Assembly (NCBI GenBank): GCA_032719365.1
Contig: CM064873.1
Location: 41,517,742 to 41,581,741 of the forward strand
Length of the DNA: 64,000 bases
Source of the DNA: Prinsepia uniflora
Taxonomy: Eukaryota; Streptophyta; Magnoliopsida; Rosales; Rosaceae
Direction: 5' to 3'
Made by a program: the position numbers and the translations under genes. Below are positions 1 through 11,355 of the stretch, piece by piece (the first letter of the stretch is position 1; each line of letters begins with the position of its first letter). The notes under the pieces were generated by a model. The model saw only the letters and a list, made by a program, of their open reading frames with translations. It did not search any database and was not told the DNA's origin.

Positions 1-1605
1 CTGGTTACTTTTGTGCTTAAAAATGGTTTAATGAAAGAGTTTATATAAAATGGGCGTATGATGATTTAAGAATGTTCTTTACGATTATGAGGGCGATTCA
101 CGGTGTTTGCACGGTTTTCGGGGTTTTTGCGATTTTACACGTTTTACGAGATTTGAGGTTAATGTGATTTGATCACTGTTTGATGTTTGATTTTGGAATG
201 TGAATTGAGGTTTGCGATTTCGAGGATTTTAAATTGGATTTTGAGTATGCTTGACTAGACCGGGACTTTTGAGATTATGGTCGTGGTTTTGATGCCCGGA
301 TAATGTGAAATGAGAAATGAAGTGATTTCAAGGAATTAAAATAGATTTTGAAAAAGATGATTTCTGGTTTGGCGCTTGGGGCATAAAAGTAACTTGGATT
401 AACGAGTTTTCAGTTTTCGGAAATTTAATGTGGATTCTTGGTTTGGGTTCGGGATGATGCTTCCGGATGCCGGCTTACGGAATCATTATTGCGAATTCGA
501 ATTCGGGAATGAAAAATGATTTAATAAAGTGATTCTCTATGATTGTGCATGCCCCGTGTTTAATGATGATTTGTTTATATTAGTAAAGAATGATTTGGGG
601 AAAATGAATGTGGAAATTCGGACCATGCGTCCTGTTGTGAAAAATGTGATTTTGGGTTGAATCCCACGTTGTCAAGATTGATAAACTGTTTTGGGGTTTA
701 AAGACCCGTTGAAAACTGCTTTGGGTTTAAAGACCCGTTGTTGTGTTTGAAAACTGTTTTGGGTTTAAAACCCGGTGCTATTGCTGGAGCACGTTTTGAG
801 TTTAAAGACTTGGTTAATTGATGACGGGGGAGGGCCCTTACTGAGTTTAAAGACTCGGTTACTGTGATACCCCCGAGGCCTATTGATTATGTTCTGAGTT
901 TAAAGACTCGTGAGTTTAAAGACTCGGTTACTGTGATACCCCCGAGGCCTATTGATTATGTTCTGAGTTTAAAGACTCGTTGATATCCCGGGAAGGCCTG
1001 TTTATGCGCATGGTTTTGAGTTTAAAGACTCGGGCGCACTTGTTATCCAGCAAAATGATTGACTTGAGATTTATTGATGATTGTTGATGTTTCGGTTGAG
1101 TTGGGCAGTGGCCCGGTATATGGTTGTTGGTTTTGGATCATGTTGTGCATTTGGTTTGATTTGTGGTTTTGGGGCTGAGGCCCGGTGTTTATGATTGCGG
1201 GCTAAGACCCGATGGTTGAGAAAGGAAAATGATTTTGAAGTTCATACGAGTTCTTCCTTATGTTGAAATTTGATACACAGTTTTTATTATGTGGAAAATC
1301 TTAACCGATGGCGAAATGTTTTGTTTGCATGCATTGTTTTTTTACGCGGAGGGTAAAAACGTTTGTTGTAACCGTTTTGCTAAACTGATTTATTTTTGTT
1401 CACTCACACCTTTTGGTTTTGGTTGACCCTCCAGGTCGTGGCGCGTTGTTTGAGGCTGTACGAGGGGTAGAGGCATGAGTAAGCACATGTGGCTATCCCT
1501 GGTCTGGCACGTACTGAGGGTAAACTTGGGTATTTCAGTCGACTTGCCAGACGGGAGCAGGACCGGGCACGGTTTTCGATGCCCCTTCTGGGGGCGGTCC
1601 TGTCA
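1..1605 (+). mobile_element. 3' part of a plus-strand gypsy-type LTR (left end outside window)
   Basis: No gene is present. The segment ends in the pattern shared by the other plus-strand LTRs here: GTTCACTCAC at 1398-1407, a pyrimidine stretch and CCTCCAGGTCG, then GACGGGAGCAGG and a terminal GGTCCTGTCA at 1596-1605. It holds a block of TTTAAA-centred repeats and is TA/TG-rich. Beyond 1605 the sequence switches to a minus-strand LTR that matches the one at 35556 onward, so this is an LTR nested in that LTR. ATATA at 1606-1610 would be the target duplication, but the left end lies outside the window. It could be a solo LTR or the 3' LTR of a longer element. Confidence 0.8.
680..1040 (+). repeat. 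Tandem TTTAAA-centred imperfect palindromes within an LTR
   Basis: Units of the form GAGTTTAAAGACTCGG or GGTTTAAAGACCCG recur about nine times. Within the block, roughly 80 bp (around 842-980) is directly duplicated. The core reads GAGT-TTAAAG-ACTC, so its arms can pair. The same motif recurs in the LTRs at about 45629-45860, 50985-51155 and, on the other strand, 53300-53470. The function is unknown. Confidence 0.75.
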
Positions 1606-2069
1606 ATATATCTGACATTCCTGATGTCTGACGTCCCTGACGTCAATCATAGCAATCCTGCTCCTGAGTCATCATACGGTCCGGCTGCTCCGTACAATGA
1701 CCCCTCGCAGGCAATGCACCGTGACTTCCCCAGTGTCCCAGACATCTGGAGGAGACCATCATATATCCTTGTATCCAGATGGTATATGGAAAACAGTTTT
1801 ATTAAATCCTTTTATCAGATCATTACAATGGGCCCTGCCCGAAATTTCCATAAAACCACGTAATTCCATTTAGGGTCCCTGACCCAAAATCACAATTATT
1901 AAACATAGGGTCCCTGACCCGAAATCACCATTATAATCTAATTGGGCCTCATGCCCGATTTTATGAACCACTGGGCCCACGGCCCGATTTGTAAACCAAT
2001 TGGGCCCGCAGCCCGATTTTATAAACCCACTGGGCCCATGGCCCGAATTCGTAAATCAACTGGGCCCCT
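1606..2069 (-). mobile_element. Minus-strand LARD-type LTR, first fragment (interrupted by solo LTR)
   Basis: The sequence is nearly the same as 35556-36019 inside the complete minus-strand LTR 34865-38197. It includes the 15-nt hairpins GACATTCCTGATGTC and GACGTCCCTGACGTC and the start of the GGGCCC-containing short repeats. It stops at 2069 where a plus-strand LTR begins, and the missing continuation resumes at 5049. Confidence 0.85.
2065..2069. repeat. Target-site duplication, left copy (CCCCT)
   Basis: CCCCT directly precedes the LTR start TGTAACGACCC at 2070 and is repeated directly after the LTR end at 5044-5048. In the uninterrupted homologous LTR near 36011 the sequence has CCCCT once. 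Confidence 0.92.
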
Positions 2070-3963
2070 TGTAACGACCCGTCCCGAATATCGGGATTTA
2101 ATAATATTTAATTGTGATTTACTAATCTGGGATTAGTTGGGCGATTTCGGACGAATTGTGCAAAATGACCGTTTTGACCCTAGGCGTGGGCAAAACGTTG
2201 ACTTTTAATTCGGATGGTCAAGGACTTTGACCGATGACCGTGACGTAGTTCTGGACGTCACGAGTTCATAGACAGGTGGCACGTTCGATTCCGATGTCCG
2301 TGGTGAAAGTTGTGATGTACGGAAGTTCTTGGGCGTTTTCGTAATTTGGACGAAATAAGGGGAATGTTGACTTTTTGACCGGGATGTCCGATGGCCGAGG
2401 GCCAAGGACCGTTACGTAGGTATCGTCGATACGAATCCAATGACAGGTGGCACGCATCAATCGGAGTCCGTATGACCGAGTTACGGGTCAGGATGCGTGA
2501 GGGGCATTTTGGTAATTTTCTGCACAAGGGCAGAATTGTAATTTCACACGGGGTACTGTTTGATTGAATGGCCGTGATGTGGGATTCTTTGTGCGATCGA
2601 TCCCATGGTTTGTTTACCAATTAAATGACTGAATTGGGCCAGTTTGAGGTGTGATTGCACATGGGGTTGAGTTGGCATCTGATCACAAGGACATGGGCAC
2701 TAATTTCATATTGTTTTCGGGTCAGTGCCAGGAGCTTTGCACAGGGGACTGAGTGGTGCTGTGGGGCACATTAAACGGCTAAATTGGATTAATTGAATGA
2801 TGAGTGAGTTGTGAGGACCATTCTGAGTTGTATGGCTGTCGAATTGGAGAGAAAAACCGTGAGAAACCATTTCGGGTTCTTGGAGGGAAATTTCAGAATT
2901 TGATTTCTGAGCCTTGTTGGACCAAACCATGGACGGGTTTAGCTTTTTGGGAGTGTCTGGAGCTCAGCCGTATCAATTTCGAAGGGAACCAGCCACGGCT
3001 AAGCTGGGACGGTGGCCACTGTTTTCAGAGGAAATACAGTGCTGTGGACGACGACTTCTAGGTGAGCTCTTCTTCAATTGGTTGTGGTTTTGGGTTCGTT
3101 TGAGTCCTAGTATACTTCCTGTGAAGTTAATTTGGAAATGGACTTGAGTTGGGTGAATTACTAAGGACGACCCGTTTTGCTGTTCGAGCTTGGATTGGTT
3201 GATTTAATCCATGTCGATGTTGATTATTGACACAGAACTGAAATTGATTGGATATTGATTGTTTTAGGATCAAGAACGGATGGAATGAAGGTCGAATTGA
3301 TGGTTATCTGGCCGGGTCAGATCGCGGGTAATTAGACCCGTTTACCAGACAAACGGGTGAAGATGGTGACTGTAGCAGTCACTGTAGCAGCGCGTGGCTT
3401 TCACGCGCAGCCACTCGCGGCGGCCCGTGACGGCGCGTGGGCATGAATCTCGAGGTGAGGTCAACATGACTTTTATCCTATACAATGTAACGAACATTTT
3501 GGGATTGGTTTCGTGTTGATCGGACACCGTCTCGACATTGTTCGGGATGTCCGATGGTTTTAAATCCAGTTTAAAAATACGTAAAAATTCGGGAAAATTA
3601 CGGGACTTGAATAGGATGTTAATGATGAGGTTAGTAATCCTCTAATGTGATTTGGATAGGATTGGGAGTCCCGGTGATGGTGGTGTGGCCCGGGAAGGCC
3701 TATGGCACGCGTATCGAGGCGCTCGGTTAAACGGTCTGTGAGTGGACATTGGTTTTATAAATTCGATGCATGCATAACTGTTTCATGATTGTTATAACTG
3801 TGATTAAATGATTTATTTTGGATATCGGTGAACTTAAAATGATTTCACGTATTTCGAGGTGAATTACGTATTTGCACGTAAACCGAGGTTTTTCTGGATT
3901 TGCACCGATTTCCATAAATGTGGTTGGATATGATTTCATGAAACGGTTACGAACTTGAATAAA

Positions 3964-4130
3964 GTAAAATCGGGCCAGGGGCCCAGTTGAACTATGAAAT
4001 CGGGCCAAGGGCCCAGTTAACTTATGAATCGGGCCAGGGGCCCAGTTGGCTTGTGGATCGGGCCAGGTGCCCAGTTGACGTGTGAAATCAGGCCAGGGGC
4101 CCAGTTGATTTCTACATGTGATTGCGGGCC
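3964..4130 (+). repeat. GGGCCC minisatellite inside LTR (about 30-bp unit, 5 copies)
   Basis: Unit pattern ATCGGGCCAGGGGCCCAGTTG followed by about 9 variable bases, five copies. The same repeat appears inverted in minus-strand LTRs at about 1945-2069 with 5049-5120, 35895-36125, 56363-56485 and 62190-62275. Confidence 0.85.
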
Positions 4131-4379
4131 GGGGACCCTAAAATGGAATTGAATAAATGTTTTCTGGTTTACATTTTATATATGTTCACATGCTGGAATC
4201 AATAAATGGTTTTGATGATATTTCGGTTATGGCACGTTTCACGGTATTTGGGCATGAGACCCGTTTGATGAAACGTAACAATCGGTTCGGATTTTTCCTA
4301 TGTATACATATATGTTTTGCATGTGGATATCAATAAAATGTATTTGGTACTGCACTTAGATCCTTATATATTTAATTGT

Positions 4380-4573
4380 CTCCTCCGGATGAGGTGCCCC
4401 GGAGAGGTCACGGACATCTAGTACATCCAGCGTCTATGACGCTAAGCATCGGGGATGCTGTACCCGAACGGGGTTCGGGGATTGAACTCGGAAATTGAGA
4501 CTCGAGTGGCACACGTAGCCTTGTGATTGTGACCTTATTAGACGTCAGGGACGTCAGACATCAGGGATGTCGG
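4380..4573 (+). promoter_or_regulatory. Hairpin cluster in LTR
   Basis: Successive short inverted repeats: CTCCGG/CCGGAG, AGCGTC-TAT-GACGCT, AGCATC-GGG-GATGCT, CCCGAAC-GGG-GTTCGGG, GACGTC-AGG-GACGTC and GACATC-AGG-GATGTC. It lies just downstream of a TATA-like run and an AATAAA. It is homologous to the cluster at 11356-11550 in the Tekay LTR. The function is inferred to act in RNA and is not proven. Confidence 0.75.
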
Positions 4574-5043
4574 ATTGGAGTGTATAGTGCAGTGGCAAAA
4601 ATTATGGTTATGGTTTTATTATATGCCTTATGGTTCATATTACTGGATTTATGAAATAACTCTTGGATTGACTTTTGGAATTTGAAACTATGCTTTGGTT
4701 TCCGGGCTAAGGCCCTAATGGTTATTTCTAAATAAATATGGGATTATTGGTTTTTGGTGCATGCATATGCTTTTACTGAGGGGCATAAATGTCTTATAAA
4801 TGTTTTAAACAGACTTGTTTATTTTCGTCCACTCACAGCTTTTGTTTTTAATGCCCTTCAGGTTGATTCCGGATGCGACTGCAGCAGAGACTGGGACATC
4901 ATACACCTCCTCCATCGATCCTTACGCACTCTGGAAACCCGGTTGGGCAATGGCAACAGGTTATCCCTTGTCTGACACCTCTTGTCAGACGGGAGCATGA
5001 CACATTCCATGGTAATCCCGGGGGATTGGGATGGGTCGTGTCA

Positions 5044-5048
5044 CCCCT
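5044..5048. repeat. Target-site duplication, right copy (CCCCT)
   Basis: Matches 2065-2069 exactly and marks the right edge of the solo LTR. Confidence 0.92.
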
Positions 5049-7243
5049 GGCCCGATAACATAACTCAAATGGGTCTCAGCCCGATTTCATATCAACTGGG
5101 CCCCTGGCCCGATTTCATTAACCAACTGGTCCCCCGGCCCGATTACGTACTCAAATGGACTCCAAGTCCGAAATTTCCAAAACAAGTGGGCCTCAAGCCC
5201 GAGTTTATATTTCCAATTTCAAAACCATTTCATCATATTATATCCAAGTCATAATTATGGAAAATCCATGTAAAACCGGAAAACCTCGATTTACGTGCAA
5301 GCACGTAAATCGCCTCGAAATACGTGAAACTGTACAATTTACCAATAACCAAATCAACATCATACAATCACAATAACAATCCATATAAAACCGTTAGGCA
5401 TGCATAGAATTTATAAAACCAAAGTCCACTCACAGACCGTTTTAACGGTATGCCTCGATACGCGTGCCACCGGCCCTCCCGGGCCTCACCACTATCACCG
5501 GGACTCCCAATCCTGTCCAAATCACATTAGAGGGTTACTAACCTCTACATTAACATCCTATTAAAGTCCCGTAATTTTCCTGAATTTTTAAATATTTTTA
5601 AACTTAATTTAAAACCTTCGGACATCCCGAACAATATCGAAACGGTGTCCGATCGACACGAAACCAATCCCAAAATGTTTGTTACATTAAATAGGACAGA
5701 AGTCATGTTGACCTCACCTCGAGATTCGTGCCCACGCGCCGTCACACGCCGCCGTGAGTGGCTGCGCGTGAAACCCACGCGCCTGCTACAGTGTCACCAT
5801 CTAACCCGTATCTCTGGTAAACGGGTCCAATTTGCCCGCGATACGACCCGGTTCCAATCCTATCAATTCAACCTTAAATACATCAATTGATCATTCAATT
5901 AGCTTCGTTATAAGTTTAATTAAAGGTCTGCAATCACAATTACACGATTACATACTCCAAACCTCACGATTCGATGATGAACACCAAGAACACCTGGTTA
6001 CTGTTTGTTCATGGAATTCCTTCAATTTCGATCGATTTCCTTAAACTGATGCAACCAGAAGCATCAGTGGACTCCGTTAAACACTTCCCCCAACTCAATT
6101 TCATTAATCCATTGCTCAATCTCCACGACTCAAGCTCGATAGCTGTCACTGTGCAACCATGGAAGTCCGTCAATCTCCAGCGTTTTCCTTCAATTGATCC
6201 CTCCAGAAGCATCGTGGGATCCTCAGGAACACAATCCCCACATCAATTCCGTCGTTTAAACACTTCACGATCACGACTCAACCTCGAGTTTCTTCCTCTG
6301 TCACCAAGCTCGTTCAGAGCCAAAACGGCACCAATTCTTCTCGTTTCTTCGACAATTATGATCGTGGCACTCCCAGAAAGCTGAAAGTAATCACCAATTC
6401 GATCCTCACGGCCTTATGATTTAATTTCGAATTTTCCCTCTTAAACCCCAAATTTCGATCTTTGATTTCATCCTCCCTCTCTCTGCCCCGTGTGTTCTCT
6501 CAATTAATCCAGTATTCAAGTCTCTCAATTTCCTCAATTCTTCCATGAGAAGGCAGCCAATTCCCCCCAGCTCACACACTCCGTTGATGTTGCTCACGGT
6601 GTAAGGAAATATGAAGAAAATGAAAGAGGAAATGGAAGACATGATGAAGGAGCAATGATGATGTAGGAAATGATGGTGTTGGGAGGGAAACATGGATCAG
6701 ATTTCAGGGGATGGGTGACACTTGTCACTCATCCGGATGTGCACAGTCATCGGTTACTATTCATTATTATATTATTATTTTAATCCGAGCCTCGGTTCAT
6801 AAATTCGTTTCCCGTGACCTTAACTTCGTCGTCGGAACTCCGATTTCGGTATGCCGCCTGTCATTGGATTCGTATCGACGATACCTACGTAACGGTCCTT
6901 GGCCCTCGTCCATCGGACCTCCCGATCAAAAAGTCAACATTTGACCACAATTGACCAAAATTACCAAAATACCCCTCAACTTCCGAACATAATAACTTTC
7001 TCCTCGGATGTCAGAATCGAACGTGCCGCCTGTCTATGAACTCGTGACGTCCCGAACTACGTCACGGTCATCGGTCAAAGTCCATTTGACCGCCCGATCA
7101 AAAAGTCAACATTTTACCCACGACCAAGGGCAAAATGGTCATTTTGCACATTTTATCCGATTCCGCCCTACTAATCACCGTTCAACCTCACTAATCAAGG
7201 TTAGTGACTAATCTAATCCTGGAATTCGGGACGGGTCGTTACA
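5049..7243 (-). mobile_element. Minus-strand LARD-type LTR, second fragment to its 5' terminus
   Basis: Continuation of the LTR interrupted at 2069. It aligns along its whole length with 36020-38197 and ends GGGTCGTTACA at 7243, the reverse complement of the LTR start TGTAACGACCC. The satellite follows directly, with no polypurine tract, so this end faces host DNA: it is either a 5' LTR or a solo LTR. GTCCACTCAC lies at 5424-5433 and the GCGCGTG/CACGCGC hairpin near 5766-5784. The many small open frames across it are not conserved as proteins and I do not annotate them. Confidence 0.87.
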
Positions 7244-9260
7244 GATATCCTCATCCTTTGGAATGTACTCTTCCCCATAGAGTGAGTTTGGACAAACTTA
7301 AGAAGACACTACGAAGATATCCTCATCCTTTTGAATGTACTCTTCTTAATAGAAAGTGCTTGAACAAACTTAGGAAGAAACTACCTCGATATACTCAACC
7401 TTTTGAATGTACTCTTCCTAGTAGACCTTGTTTGAGCAAACTTAAGAAGATACTACCTAGATATCCTCATCCTTTTGAATGTACTCTTCTTTATAGAATG
7501 TATTTGAACGAACTTAAGAAGATACTACCAAGATATCCTCATCCATTTTAATGTACACTTCTCTATAGAACTTGTTTGACTGAACTGAAGAAGATACTAC
7601 CAAGATATCCTCATCCTTTTGAATGTACTCTTCTCCATAGAGTGTGTTTGCACAAACTTAAGAAGATACTACCAAGATATCCTCATCCTTTTGAAGGTAC
7701 TCTTCTTAATAGAGCTTGTTAGAACAAATTTAAGAATATACTACATCGATGTACTCAACCTTTTGAATGTACTCTTCCTTGTAGAGCCTGTTTGAGGAAA
7801 CTTAAGAAGATACTACCTAGATATCCTCAACCTTTTGAATGTACTCTTCTTTAAAGAACTTGTTTGAACAAACTAAAGATGATACTACCTAGATGTCCTC
7901 ATCTGTTTGAATGTACTCTTCTCTATAGAATGTGTTTGAACGAACTTAAGAAGATACTACCAAGATATCCTCATCCGTTTGAATGTACACTTCTCTATAG
8001 AACTTGTTTGACCGAACTGAAGAAGATACTACCAAGATATCCTCATCCTTTTTGAATGTACTCTTCTCCATAGAGTGAGCTTGGACAAACTTAAGAAGAT
8101 ACTACCAAGATATCCTCATCCTTTTGAATGTACTCTTCTTAATAGAGCTTGTTTGAACAAACTTAAGAAGATACTACCTCGATATACTCAACCTTTTGAA
8201 TGTACTCTTCCTTGTAGAGCCTGTTTGAGCAAACTTAAGAAGATACTACCTAGATATCCTGATCCTTTTGAATGTACTCTTCTTTATAATACTCGTTAGA
8301 ACAAACTTAAGAAGATAATACCTAGATATCCTCATCCTTTTGAATGTACTCATCCCTATAGAACGTGTTTGAAAAAACATAAGAAGATACAACCTCAATA
8401 TACTCAACCTTTCGAATGTACTCTTCCTTGTTGAACTTGTTTGAACAAACTTAAGAAGATAATACCTAAATATCCTCGTCCTTTTTATTTTACTCCTCAT
8501 TGTACAGCTTGTTTGAAAAAGCTTAAGAAGATACTACCTAGATATCCTCAACCATTTGAATGTACTCTTCTTTATAGACGTTGTTTCAACAAACTTAAGA
8601 AGACACTACATAGATATCCTTATCCTTTTGAATGTACTCTTCTCCATAGAGTGAGTTTGGACAAACTTAAGAAGATACTACCAAGATATCTTCATCCTTT
8701 TGAATGTACTCTTCTTAATAGAGCATGTTGGAACAAACTTAAGAAGATACTACCTCGATGTACTCAACCTTTTGAATGTACTCTTCCTTGTAGAGCTTGT
8801 TTGAGGAAACTTAAGAAGATACTACCTAGATGTCCTCTTCTGTTTGAATGTACTCTTCTCTATAGAACGTGTTTGAACGAACTTAAGAAGATACTACCAA
8901 GATATCTTCATCCGTTTGAATGTACACTTCTCTATAGAACTTGTTTGACCGAACTGAAGAAGATACTACCAAGTTATCCTCATCCTTTTGAATGTACTCT
9001 TCTCCATAGAGTGAGTTTGGACAAACTTAAGAAGATACTACATAGATATCTTCATCCTTTTGAATGTACTATTCTTAATAGTGCTTCTTTGAACAAACTT
9101 AAGAGGAAACTACCTCGATGTACTCAACCTTTTGAATGTACTCTTCCTTGTAGAGCTCTTTTGAGGAAACTTAAGAAGATACTACCTAGATATCCTCATC
9201 TGTTTGAATGTACTCTTCTCTATAGAACGTGTTTGAACGAACTTAAGAAGATACTACCAA
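7244..9260. repeat. 72-bp minisatellite array (28 monomers, five-monomer higher order)
   Basis: The array is 2017 bp, which is 28 x 72 plus one base. Typical unit text: GATATCCTCATCC, TTTTGAATGTACTC, TTAAGAAGATACTACC. Monomer types recur in the order ending HRVSLDKL, NRACLNKL, PCRACLRKL, YRTCLNEL, YRTCLTEL when read in the plus frame, so the higher-order unit is about 360 bp. Plus-frame stretches stay open for up to 274 codons (8441-9265), because 72 is divisible by 3, but stop codons at several monomers and one extra T near 8051 break the frame. I treat it as non-coding tandem DNA. It is bounded by two LTR starts (7243 and 9261), so it is a surviving island of older DNA. Confidence 0.9.
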
Positions 9261-10478
9261 TGTAACACCCCGGAAATTCGAGGATTCTCATTTTGTAATT
9301 TTATGTGTGATTTGACGATTTTACCCTTGTGATTGGTATGGTCAAATTATTGACTTTTTGATTGATGAACTAAATGGACTTTGACCTATGACCGTGACGT
9401 AGTTCGGGACGTCACGAGTTCATAGACAGGTGGCACGTCCGATTCGGACGATCAGGGTGAAAGTTATGGCTATCGGAAGTTCAGGGGCATTACCGTAATT
9501 TGGACTCTCGGGGGAAAATGTTGACTTTTCTTTTGACAACTAATTTTCAGTTGACTCAAGGACCGTTGGGTAGGCCTCGACGTCCTGAGTCCGTAGACAG
9601 GCGGCACGCCGAAATCGGACTTCGTACGAGGAAGTTATGGTCAGAAACGTGAATTCGGGAAGTTCGTGTCTCGGTTTTCGTGTCGAATATTATATTCAGA
9701 AATTCTGATTGAAGGACACCTGGGGAGTGACAAGTGTCACTCACCCATTGGCTAGATTGGATCAGATCCACTATTGAATTAATTAACATTTGAATCAGCT
9801 TTAAATTTCAGCCTTTGGATTGGAAACCCCAGATCAGATCTCAGCCCTTGATCTAATCTGGAGATTCAATCTGAGCCATCCATTTCCTTCCCTCCATTTC
9901 TTTATAATTCATACCCGCAGAGCACATTCAGCCATTTCGATCCAACATTCCAGCAAACCATCCACTCTCTGTGTCTGTGTATTGGGGACTTGCCGGCGAG
10001 GCTGAACGGCGGCAGTGAGCACGGCGGAGGACGGCGGCGTGGGAGGAAGCAGGGGAACCCGAAACGGTTTCGAAACCAGATTTTTGGTAAATCCATTTCC
10101 CACGTTTGATTCGTCCATTATGAATCCTAACCAACTCTAGGAACCTCCAGGAACTTACTGGAATCGATCTCGTGGCCGGTGGAGCTCAGGGAGGTAGCAA
10201 AACGGCGACGGGAGGCCAGGGCTGTTCTTCGAGGTAGGCCTTCGATTCAATCCGTTTTTCTCAAATTTAATTACGTGGAACTAATCTAGGATTTAAGGCG
10301 AGTAATTAGGAATTGGAAGGAATGAAAATGATTTAGAAATGAAGGAATGGCAACCGGGTCATGATCGCGGGTCTGATCGACCCGAGTTGCAGGAAAACGG
10401 GTCAACCCGTCTGAGGACAGTGGTGCTGACGTGGCACCCTGTCAGTCTGTCAGATGACGTGGACCAACCGTGAGCCGA

Positions 10479-10759
10479 CACGTGTCACATGTCAGTGCAC
10501 AGTCAGCACTGACATGTCAGTGACGTGGACCAGTCAGGGACTGCCACGTGTCACTGACATGTCAGTGACGTGGACCAGTGCCGTGCTGACACGTGGCACA
10601 TGTCAGATCTGACACGTGGTCTGACAGATCAGCAGGGTGGACCAATAGGATGTTGACACGTGGCACCTGTCAGAGTCTGACATGTCAGACCTGACAGCTG
10701 TCAGATGACGTCAGCATGACGTCATGCTGACGTCAGCAGTGACGTCAGCGATGACGTCA
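10479..10759 (+). promoter_or_regulatory. Cluster of five CACGTG and five TGACGTCA elements in Tekay LTR
   Basis: CACGTG (G-box core) lies at 10479, 10545, 10590, 10613 and 10657. TGACGTCA lies at 10706, 10717, 10728, 10740 and 10752. GACGTGG and TGTCAG/CTGACA repeats fill the gaps, including a 45-bp direct repeat (10507-10578). These palindromes are known binding cores of plant bZIP factors (G-box and C-box/CRE-like). The density suggests a stress- or hormone-responsive enhancer. The same block recurs at 17887-18167 and 25295-25575. Confidence 0.7.
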
Positions 10760-11274
10760 GCAGGACTGTTCCACCGTTGACCGCCGCGTTGACCGGCGCG
10801 TGGGGGCGCGTGTGAACAGTGTTTCTGGTGGGACCACCACCATTCTTTAGGTTTCGACGATCCGGATCCAATGGCGGTGGTTTCGGGTCGATCGGAGATC
10901 CTTAAGTTGGTCAAAATAAGGTTTATTGCCTTGGGAAGCGCGTTCGGGCGGCTTTCCCGGGTCGGTTTCGACCTAGACTTTCATGGTTGAATGTTGGGGG
11001 TTTAATTTGACCTTTACGAATACTTGGACTTGACAGGGATTGTACATTTGTACCAGGACGAGGGTATACGTTCGGTTTCTAGCAGGATTGTACTGTGAGT
11101 GGGCCATTTTCTTAAACCCTTGTGTGCATAAATGTTTTCTGGTTTTATTATACTTATTCACATGCTAAAACAATGATGGTTTTGATGATATGAAAAATAT
11201 GGTTATGGCACGTTTCACGGTATTTGGGCTTGAGACCCGTCCGATGAAACTGAATGATTGGTTCGGATTCTACC

Positions 11275-11310
11275 TATGTATATATATGTTTGCATGTGGA
11301 TATCAATAAA
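11275..11310 (+). promoter_or_regulatory. Candidate TATA box and polyadenylation signal in LTR
   Basis: TATGTATATATATG at 11275-11288 is followed by AATAAA at 11305-11310. The pair is kept in the solo LTR (about 4306-4337), and a related TATA-like sequence is found in the minus-strand LTRs near 56155 and 61980. Close spacing of TATA and AATAAA is common at the U3/R boundary of LTRs. The alternative TATA near 9899 is also possible. Confidence 0.5.
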
Positions 11311-11355
11311 ATGTATTTGTTACTGCACTGTATAGATCCTTCCATATTATATTGT

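Larger units (their letters stand above)
2070..5043 (+). mobile_element. Complete solo LTR (2974 bp) of the LARD/Tekay-type LTR family
   Basis: It begins TGTAACGACCCGTCCC and ends GGGTCGTGTCA, the TG...CA termini of this family, and is flanked by a perfect CCCCT duplication. No primer site, polypurine tract or coding sequence is present, so it is a solo LTR left by recombination between the two LTRs of an inserted element. In order it holds a 5' region homologous to the other LTR starts, GCGCGTG/CACGCGC hairpin 3390-3408, GTGAGTGGAC 3738-3747, five GGGCCC repeats, a TATA-like run and AATAAA near 4306-4337, a hairpin cluster 4380-4573, and GTCCACTCAC 4827-4836. It is inserted in a minus-strand LTR. 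Confidence 0.93.

Noticed and set aside
5974..6384. 136-codon plus-strand frame as a gene
   Set aside because: It lies inside a minus-strand LTR, and the homologous LTR at 36960-37320 does not keep the frame.
8441..9265. 274-codon open frame of 24-residue repeats as a protein gene
   Set aside because: The unit length is a multiple of 3, so frames stay open by chance. Neighbouring monomers have stops and a frameshift, and the frame runs into the LTR at 9261.
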